Assembly (NCBI GenBank): GCA_020740775.1
Contig: JAHEWK010000003.1
Coordinates: 248,001-312,000 of the forward strand
Length of the DNA stretch: 64,000 nt
Direction of reading: 5' to 3'
Source: Ilyonectria destructans
Lineage: Eukaryota; Ascomycota; Sordariomycetes; Hypocreales; Nectriaceae
How positions within the stretch are numbered: the first letter of the stretch is position 1; the number at the start of each line of letters is the position of its first letter. A program made the position numbers and the translations under genes. The notes below the pieces were generated by a model. It ran no database searches. It was not told the origin of the DNA and saw only the letters and a list, made by a program, of their open reading frames with translations. Positions 57,121-64,000 of the stretch are shown here, piece after piece.

Positions 57121-57300
57121 TGTAACGTGGTATACTGTGTCAGCTGTTAAATGCTTGCCTGCCCTGTGACCCTTCTTCTTCATCAATACTCTCCCCTACA
57201 TCCATAATGGGGCCTTTTTAAGCGATTCGACACGTATTTGCGACCTTGTTCGTCGTCAATGGTGCCGACCTGGCTAATAAATGCCACCTAGAGGCCAGGT
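57121..57300 (+). pseudogene. Relic of the LysM-CBM18 effector promoter and 5' end
   Basis: This segment aligns with 43539-43720. It shares the GTATACTGTG promoter block, the TTAAAT block, CCTACATCC/CCCACATGC, ATGGGGCCT (start codon) and TTCGACACG. Codon 5 has become TAA (from CAA), so the copy is dead from the outset. Similarity ends after about 30 codons. A second effector once stood here, or the gene was partly duplicated. Confidence 0.7.
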
Positions 57301-57863
57301 TGACTGATCGATTTTGAGACATCGTCCCCAAAGCAGTGGCGACGAGAACATTGTCGGACCTCTTGAATTGCATAGTTTGCGTACTTCTCGGGTACAAGAC
57401 TATGTATTCAGACTTCTGACATTAGTAATGACTTTGATTTCCTTTGCAGTCATGTCATCGAGAAAGTTTCCTGATTGCTTAAGAAACCCTCTTCATAGCC
57501 GAGGTCTGGGTCTTTCTGCTTAATGATTGTGTTCCACACAAGGTTCATTTGCGAAAGCTGATTTCCGTCGATAACATTGAAGTTTCCACGCTTTACCATT
57601 CGTTGCATGGCTAATGGGCTGTCGTCCGTTACGCCAGAAATATTTACAATTCGGCGAGTTGGTTTGCTGTTTATTGCTGCGGGTGCATTTTGGTTACTTG
57701 GCAAAGGTTCACTGAAGGGTACTATCTGGTTTGTTATCGCTGTCGGCTTTAGCCTGGGGCACCCGGTCTTAGTATGAGAGCCGTGGTAATTTGAATGGGT
57801 CACAGGCAATGGGTGTGAGGACATGTGTAGAAAGTAAGATGCCTTGTCTATGATATCCTTAGC

Positions 57864-58010
57864 TAGGGTGTAAATTACCCCGACAATGGGCACCCATCGG
57901 ATAAGCTCCTTACCTAAAGATAAGAAAATTTACCCATCGGTACCCGCGCTGAAATTTGGGTACCCATGGGAGTTTCTTTTCGCGGGTAGCCATGGGTATT
58001 TTACACCCTA
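57864..58010. mobile_element. 147-bp hAT-type MITE
   Basis: The terminal inverted repeats are TAGGGTGTAAATTACCC (left) and the complement of GGGTATTTTACACCCTA (right), 16 of 17 matching. Both sides carry the perfect 8-bp target duplication TCCTTAGC (57856-57863 and 58011-58018), the length hAT elements make. The interior has GGGTACCCATGGG-like palindromes. There is no coding capacity. Confidence 0.85.
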
Positions 58011-58287
58011 TCCTTAGCAGTTCTCATATATAATAGCTAGTTGTATGCATCAAATGGCGGCTTGGAGCATTTCAATATGTAGCATTGCAATATGTAAGAG
58101 AAAAGGACACAGATTTAGACATGGTAATATGGAATCAATACCTTAGAGTACGCCCTTGATGAGGAAATGTAATATTTGAATCCACTGTGTTTTCATTGTG
58201 CACGTCACAGTTGCCGAGGCCTATGTTTGGGTTTCAAGCTCATTTATTTCCACCTGCAGGAATTTTGTCTACCCGTTGGTCAAAGTA

Positions 58288-58373
58288 GGGGCGAGCACCA
58301 CAGCCAACTAAGGACCTCGTGCCCAGGCCACTTACTAGACACGAGGTCTTTAGTTGGCTGTGGTGCCCGCCCC
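58288..58373. repeat. Foldback (inverted repeat) element
   Basis: Two 34-base arms (58288-58321 and 58340-58373), reading GGGGCGAGCACCACAGCC onward and its complement, differ at only two or three positions and enclose an 18-base spacer. It could be a short foldback transposon or form an RNA hairpin. No target duplication is evident. Confidence 0.75.
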
Positions 58374-58499
58374 TTCCGTAACCAACAAATAACTTTTCGC
58401 CCTGCAGCCATTCTAACCTTTATGTCTAAACTCACAAATCCCACGACCCAACATCCAGAACGCCCCAAGATCCAAGTCATCCGAATCCGCCCTCTCGCC

Positions 58500-58778
58500 C
58501 TAGCTGGCTATCATCCGTACCACCTCCACGCAACGCAAGAGCTCTTCGAACCAGCGCTCATACATTTTTTCGCCAATTTCCTTGATAAACCCCTTGCCCC
58601 TTGCATCGTTGCTATCTTCGACGTCTTCAAGTCCGGACTTTTGAGCTGCAATTTGCAGCTTCGAAATGAGGGTTGGGTCACTTTGGATTAAGTGATGTAG
58701 ATCGAAATGAAAGCTATTAATATAGCGACGATTGGGAGAGACCTCATCGGTCTGTACTGTTAGACGGAAAGCAGACAT
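58500..58778 (-). CDS. Small hypothetical protein (MSAFRLT family)
   Basis: A 92-residue frame begins with ATG at 58778 and MSAFRLTVQTDE. The protein is helical and charged (DLHHLIQSDPTLISKLQ, KGFIKEIGEKMYERWFEELL), with no signal peptide or membrane segment. Its leader and first codons are repeated almost exactly at 59342-59381 in front of the next unit. I do not recognise the family. Confidence 0.5.
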   Translation of the reverse strand: MSAFRLTVQTDEVSPNRRYINSFHFDLHHLIQSDPTLISKLQIAAQKSGLEDVEDSNDARGKGFIKEIGEKMYERWFEELLRCVEVVRMIAS

Positions 58779-58779
58779 C

Positions 58780-59353
58780 TTATTCAGTTGGAAGTTGGTG
58801 TGATAGCTCCAACAGCCACGCCCTGTTCCGGCCTATTTTATCCTGCTTTTCTTCGTCCGTTTCCGTAGTCGTATTGCTTGCGACTGCATCTCGGAGGGCT
58901 TTGAGCCTGCCCTCTTGTTTTCTGCAGAAGACCTTCAGATCCTTGTCTTTAGCCGTAATAGAGACGGCCCGGCAACCTAGCCGCGCTAGGTTGACCCGAT
59001 CTATATCGCTCAGCCAGGCCAATCGGGCCTCAGCTTCAGCTGGGTTCTTGAAGCATTGGACTTGCTTCAGCGCGTTGAGGATACTTGTGTGTCGACTCAG
59101 AAGACGGATTGAATCGCCCGTCGTTTGGATTGCTGCGTATTGTACTGCAGCCGGGCTTGTAGTGTCGGCTGGGCCGACTAGAGTTCTGATTGCTGGCAGC
59201 GTGGTCACATTGCTTGCGACTGCGTCTCGACGAGCTTCGAGCCTGCCCTGTTGTTTGCAGCAAAATCTCTTCAGATTCTTGTCGACAGCTGTGACGAGAA
59301 CGGCCTGGCAATCTGGCAGCGCCGGTCCGTATCGTGAGGCGGAATGCAGACAT
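58780..59353 (-). pseudogene. Chimeric or decayed copy with internally repeated 34-residue module
   Basis: The frame open from about 59340 down to 58780 has no ATG in phase. It encodes CQAVLVTAVDKNLKRFC and later CRAVSITAKDKDLKVFC, two copies of a module ending RRDAVASN/LRDAVASN (59207-59320 and 58867-58990). The ATG at 59353 (MSAFRLTIRTG) matches the neighbouring gene but is in another frame. The N-terminal part of this frame recurs as the relic at 4868. The structure suggests unequal crossing-over followed by decay. Confidence 0.5.
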
Positions 59354-59815
59354 CTTATTCAGTTGGAAGTTGGTGTGATAGTTGGTTGTGATGTGTGTAA
59401 GCCCGGCTGGAATGCCATGTCGGCAGGCACTTTTGTGTTTGCGTTATGTGGGGCTTCTCTTGGTGTCCTTCTCGAAGGCTCTGTGGATGATTGGAGTCGT
59501 CATTGTGGACGTTTGATGGATTTGATAATTGTTGGAAGATATTTTGCAGGTTTGGAAGTTGATGTGTAGACGACGGGAGATGTCGGCCTTCTTATATTAG
59601 ATTGCTCAGAATAAAGTTTTCTTTCTCCAGGTAGCGCGGTCATTATGTGCGGACAGCAAGGTCGTTAACTTCAGACATTACGGTTGGAGACAGAAGGCTT
59701 GGATCGAAAGCTTAAGGCAAACGTCAGTGTCAATGAATTTTTTGCTAAGCTACTGTCTCTTCTGGCACTTCGTGCCGTGCTAGATGTATTTTTTTGTGCT
59801 TGTCTCTCAACTTTG

Positions 59816-59995
59816 TTCAAAATCATCCATCAGATGGATGAAAGCCATACAGTATCGGCAAACAATTGAGAGTACTACACCTAGTACCAAAAGAAGCAGC
59901 AGCTTGATAGTAAAGTTCTTGCACACCGGTTTTTGCCATAAGTTTCAATTCAACCCTTCTGTCTTCAGCTCTGCTATCTGCAGCAAACGACCTTT
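59816..59995 (+). repeat. Dispersed repeat B, copy 2
   Basis: Aligns with 18868-19054. See copy 1. It lies next to the decayed MSAFRLT-family locus. Confidence 0.6.
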
Positions 59996-61064
59996 TGGGG
60001 CGCTCTGGATGTTGGCTCGTCGGACCTATGACCCTTACTTCATCAAGGTTACCATGGGGCGGAAAAGTTAGATAGGATTCCGGAGATGGAAAAAGATGAG
60101 CTTCAAGCCCAGACGTGGGTCTTAGTAACTGTTCGGTGTGTAGAGAAAATGTAGTAAATTCACATATGAGGCTCCCTCATCTAGAGAGTACTAAATGCAT
60201 GTTCACCTTAATCGTAACCCCTAATGATCTTGTACCCTGATAGAGATTTGTGTTGCAGAACCGAGTACAATGCTTTGGATCAGGACTTTGTGCATCGCAC
60301 TGTATGCGTCATTGGAGCCATGAGGGGAACCTTTGGGGGCGCCAAAGAAGGCTCCGGATCCCTGCTGAGCTACGAGGGATGGCTCCAGGTTAGATATGGT
60401 GCCATGGGGACATCTACACGGGCCTGGGCTGCCCTAAAGCTCGCGTGGCAGGCGAGGGATGGGCTAGTGGCCTTTCGGGGAGGCATTTGGGTTGGGTGGG
60501 CAAATGCCATGTGCGGAGGTGTATGGATAGGGGACCGCTGTATTTTTTGCAAATAGTGTGTGTCTTTGATCTCCCTCGTAATGTCGAGGAATGCTATAAA
60601 AAAGGGAAAAGAAATCACAGGACAGAAAACAAAGGTCCTCAAGGGATCTGTCACGGACCTCTCGTTTCTCTACAGACAGTATGTCAATATTGATGTTTGA
60701 TCCATGGTATCTGTCTCAGAATATGAGCATTCCTTGCTGTCACGATTTAAGCCCATTAGCCGGCACCCTCAGAGGAGAGGCTTAAGGGCAGTCAACGTAA
60801 CCAAAATATCGCACTTGAAGTTGACTACTTCAGCTGTTTAAGATGCGTGAGAGGTTCTATGGAGTTACATGAACTAGCCTTGTGCCGGCAACTTACTCAC
60901 CTTGAGGGAGCAGACAGAAGTTAGATTAGTCGCATGAACTAAGATTCTCAGGTCTATGACCCGAATGGGCACTGAGATATTGACTCTCTGACAAACAAAT
61001 ATTGCTAAATTATCCACTACTCCTATCGTTCTTCCCAAAACTAAATAAGTATCGAATACCTCTC
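59996..61064. other. Intergenic, no gene seen
   Basis: About 1.07 kb. Frames at 60224-60556 and 60370-60654 overlap on opposite strands and lack recognisable features. Confidence 0.55.
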
Positions 61065-62798
61065 TTAATCAAGTGGGCCATGCTTCTGTCTCATCGAAGC
61101 ACCGTAAATATGCGCTAGAACTACAGGAATAGCGGCAAAGGCCACAATCCCTGCCTGTGTACCGAAGCTCGCATCGGCACCTACACGTTCCAGCCACGGC
61201 TGCTGGAAGTAGCCTACAGCAAATCCACCAGCGGTGCGGGCGAAATTGAGCCAACAACTCAGCTCTGCCGGGGCATTGGGATACGAGTCAAGGGCATAAG
61301 CCGTGACCGATACAGACATGGTCATGACCCCGAAAGCAAATATACCCAAGCCAAAAATCACTGCTACTACCGACAGCGCATTTTCAAAGGACTGGCCGAG
61401 CAGTATGAGAGCAGCCACCATAAAAACAATGGAGATGTAGATGGTCCAAAGGCGCACTTCCGGCTTGAAGACTCCCTTGTGTTGTTTGATGTAGCGGTGT
61501 GCCATGTAGTCGTTGAAGAAATGTCCGAAAATTTCGCCCAAGAACACGCCGACAATGTTGGCGAAATACAGGTAGCCAATTGTTTTCGTAGTGTACCCAT
61601 ATGCACCGCCGGCTTCCTTGGGCTGGAAGAAGAGCAAGTTCGTAGAGATATTAACCCCGATGGCCCAAGCGAAGGTGAGAAAACTAGATTCTTGTTAGCT
61701 TTTCTAGACTGGTGGGGCTGGCAGAAGCAGTGCACTGACTAGGAGAGGCAAATCAGAGCAAAAGAAGGTTTGGTGATGGTGGCGAAGAATCTTTTGCAGA
61801 CTGGGACGGCGTCGGGAAAGTAGTTAGAATGTTGAATCTGCCAAATTCCCGTGAGTCTCATCAGCCGGCCAACAATGCCACTCTGTCGAGGAGGCTGTTC
61901 CGAATCTGGCAAGTCGCGATTGTACCACGTCTCATCCACGAATGCTAGGACCAGGATAAGTTGCACGCCGACTACACCAGAGCACATCCAGAAAATATCG
62001 GGCCAATGGTGCGTCCCGGAAATGACGAAGTTGGCGAGACATGGTCCGAGATACGGCGAGGCGATGTAGAGTACTGCCCAGAGACCAATCTTTCGGGCGC
62101 GTTCGTGGAAGAAGAAAAGGTCCTTTAGGAAGGCAATGGTCATGGTTTGGCCACTGGTCAGGAACAAACCCGAAAGAACCCGTAAAGCGAAGTAGACCGA
62201 GTACGTGTCTGAAACAGCAGCGCCGAGATTGACGGCCAAACCTGCGATAGTAGTCCAGAAGAGCACTGGAGCTCGACCCCAGATGGAACTCAGGGGCACC
62301 CAGACGAGGCCTCCCAGTCCGCTTTTAGCTTGTCAGTCTCGCAACTAGGCAATTGTCCAGCTAGGGGATGACCTCACTTGAACAAGACCAATATGGCATT
62401 CGGGTCATTGGCTCGATTCGGAGATATGTTCCATTCGCTTGCTTGGTTGAAGATGATGGCTGTTCCGGCGGCGGCAGTGAAATCAGTACAAAGGGCGGCC
62501 CAGGCAACACTGAGGAGGAGAAGATGTTTTCGCTTCCAGGACCAGTTGAGAGGATCACGGGGATCATCGGTCGGCTGGGGAAGAAGGACCGTCTGACCCG
62601 TCGCACATTAGCATGGGGATTAATAGGGAAACGAGTTGGCCATACATGTCCATCACCGGCAACTTTGAGCGACAGTTGACCATCCAGACCCTCAGTGTCC
62701 AGAACCAAGCCTGCGTCTCTCCGAATGCCATCTGGAAGGGCCTTCACCATCTCAGGTGTTCCACCTTCTAAGTGAGAGGAGCCTGATTTCTCCTCCAT
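61065..62798 (-). CDS. Major facilitator superfamily transporter (DHA1 polyamine/multidrug-like)
   Basis: Four exons are 62646-62798, 62378-62592, 61740-62321 and 61065-61683. The introns are 53, 56 and 56 nt, and the product is 522 residues. After a cytosolic N-terminus, DPRDPLNWSWKRK leads into helix 1. The loop between helices 2 and 3 reads VPLSSIWGRAP, and about twelve hydrophobic segments follow. ETWYNRDLP after helix 6 is characteristic of fungal DHA1 drug and polyamine carriers. The third exon ends with a GTCAGT donor. Substrate unknown. It lies head-to-tail with a DUF3500 gene on the same strand. Confidence 0.88.
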
Positions 62799-63512
62799 TG
62801 TCCAGCGAAGAAAGAAGCAAAGACGAATTTGTTGGAAATCCTACAAGACTGCAGGGTGTATCTCAAATTCTCTGTCATGGATCGTAGCAGCCTTTATAAG
62901 TATTGTAGGCGATGATGCCCCGGATCCTGCGGGGATGACAGCTTGGGGCTCGTTAGCCCAAGCCCTGTGCCGCATGGAGTCATCGGTGCTACATGGAAAC
63001 CCCGGGGTAGGTTCCGCAACAATCCGGGGAAATGAGCAAGGTTGACGGTGCCTTGCGTTTTCCAAGTGAACATGCTCGTAGTAACGGAATCCCCGAGGGG
63101 GTGGCCACGGGGTCATTTTGTAAGTGCTACGGTGGCGCATCTCATCGGAAAAATCCTTGAATGAGCCGGAATCCCCGATACACAATAATCGCAACAAAAG
63201 CCGGTCCGTGCGATAATTTCACCAGCGCGGCCCTTGTTTCTTGGCCTTCCATCAGCTACTGTTCTCGATAACAAGTATGGAAAACTGCTTCATCAGGTCA
63301 TTGACGCTCGCCCTAGCGAAGGACATAATTTGCTTTTGATTTGCTGCACAATACATCACGTTCATATCCATGATTCGCCCGGGTACATTGAGAAATGCTC
63401 ATTTATTCAAGATCAAACTGTGCTACTATTTGCCTTTGAGGCAGCTACGGGCAGACATAAGAAGTGTTTCCATATCCCTCCGGTGCCATGCCATTTTGTC
63501 TTGCTTATTCCT
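62799..63512. other. Intergenic between same-strand genes
   Basis: 714 bases separating the 3' end of the DUF3500 gene from the MFS start. No credible gene seen. Confidence 0.55.
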
Positions 63513-64000
63513 TCATGCTGTGCCATCTCGCCGTTGCTCGAAATGCTTGAGAAGCTCCTTGCCATAGTCGTTGCCATTCGGCGTCCTTACCAGAGTATGG
63601 ATGTGGAAGGGTAAGGGAGCTTTGTTATTCAAAAACACCCCACTGTGGTGGTCAAATTCGGCCATGACAACAGGAGAGTGCACCTTGTAGTAGAAGGCAT
63701 CTCCAACCTGGCACCCGCCGATCCAGCAAAAGTATGTGTCCTCCCAGTGGTGCGAGATTTCCACCATCTTGACAGCCAGCGCTTTCTCTGGAAGGTAGCT
63801 CAGACTTAAGACGAGCAGTCTGCGGACCAAGTCTTGCTGAGATGCGGAGAACTCGGTCACCTTGACGCCTTCGTACGCAACCACCCTGTTGTCCTGGAAG
63901 GCTCCTCCCAAGTGCCGTTGATCGGCGCGGTGAAAGCGCGACTCGGGATATTCCGGACCGCTTAATTCGTTGAAAATCCTCACTCGGCTTTGCTGAGCCG
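63513..64000 (-). CDS. DUF3500 family protein, C-terminal part, cut by window edge
   Basis: The frame runs off the right end of the window without a start codon. The 162 visible residues include TYFCWIGG, FYYKVHSPVVMAEFDHHSGVFL and HIHTLVRTPNGNDYGKELL, the conserved C-terminal block of DUF3500 proteins, with its His-rich core. The biochemical role of the family is unknown. The same-strand MFS gene 0.7 kb downstream may be a functional companion. Confidence 0.85.
   Translation of the reverse strand, partial: AQQSRVRIFNELSGPEYPESRFHRADQRHLGGAFQDNRVVAYEGVKVTEFSASQQDLVRRLLVLSLSYLPEKALAVKMVEISHHWEDTYFCWIGGCQVGDAFYYKVHSPVVMAEFDHHSGVFLNNKAPLPFHIHTLVRTPNGNDYGKELLKHFEQRRDGTA

Noticed and set aside
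57450..57893. 147-residue minus-strand frame
   Set aside because: It has no ATG at its start, its first residues lie inside the MITE, and it shows no recognisable domain.
1..64000. tRNA, rRNA, CRISPR or a secondary-metabolite cluster
   Set aside because: No cloverleaf-like segment, rRNA core or spaced repeat array was seen. The MFS, SDR and methyltransferase fragments are too scattered and lack a backbone enzyme such as a PKS or NRPS.

Overview
The window comes from the nuclear genome of a filamentous ascomycete. A Sordariomycete, possibly a hypocrealean soil, insect or nematode-associated fungus, fits best, but the species is an inference. The evidence is 46-90 nt introns with GTAWGT donors and CTAAC/CTGAC branch sites, fungus-specific families (NLR-like STAND proteins, LysM effectors, a killer-toxin-like GH18 chitinase, a cAMP-receptor-like GPCR), and C-to-T/G-to-A decay of repeats that looks like repeat-induced point mutation (RIP). 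Gene density is low, and about a quarter of the window is transposon, relic or apparently empty sequence.

Layout. 1-1961: GC-rich Crypton-type tyrosine recombinase element, cut by the left edge. 2144-4751: two weak hypothetical genes and a 5'-truncated PI-PLC-like gene. 5791-8845: a haloacid-dehalogenase-like enzyme and a tubby/LURP-like protein. 11800-13026: secreted pepsin-type protease. 13935-18167: NLR-1 (HeLo-like, NACHT, about 16 ankyrin repeats, ZZ finger), broken by one nonsense codon. 19317-21034: MFS transporter. 23459-24442: short-chain dehydrogenase. 25694-26434: HAL3/PPCDC-like flavoprotein that lacks two of three catalytic residues. 27516-29447: glutamate decarboxylase. 31768-33268: GPCR.

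33972-47054 is a secreted chitin-biology block. It holds a 1669-residue LysM-CBM18-GH18 chitinase with a C-terminal NucA/NucB-like segment, a polytopic membrane protein, an acidic 297-residue soluble protein, a LysM-CBM18 effector and a six-LysM protein. Subgroup C chitinases and LysM proteins are often neighbours in fungi. The toxin-like nuclease segment and the adjacent acidic protein make this the most interesting locus.

47972-56102: NLR-2 (Fungal_N, NB-ARC, TPR), split inside its TPR region by an approximately 5.86-kb Tad-like LINE in antisense orientation that is riddled with stops. 56100-60000 is a repeat graveyard: a solo LTR with a 5-bp target duplication, a relic of the LysM-effector 5' end, a 147-bp hAT-type MITE with a perfect 8-bp target duplication, a foldback hairpin, and a tandemly duplicated small hypothetical gene with a further relic at 4868. 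61065-62798: a second MFS transporter. 63513-64000: the C-terminus of a DUF3500 protein, cut by the right edge.

Together these genes suggest an accessory, fast-evolving region combining non-self recognition (two NLRs, both broken), cell-wall or chitin attack and masking, and active or recently active mobile DNA. Multi-exon models below were built by hand from splice signals and frame; splice sites are inferred.
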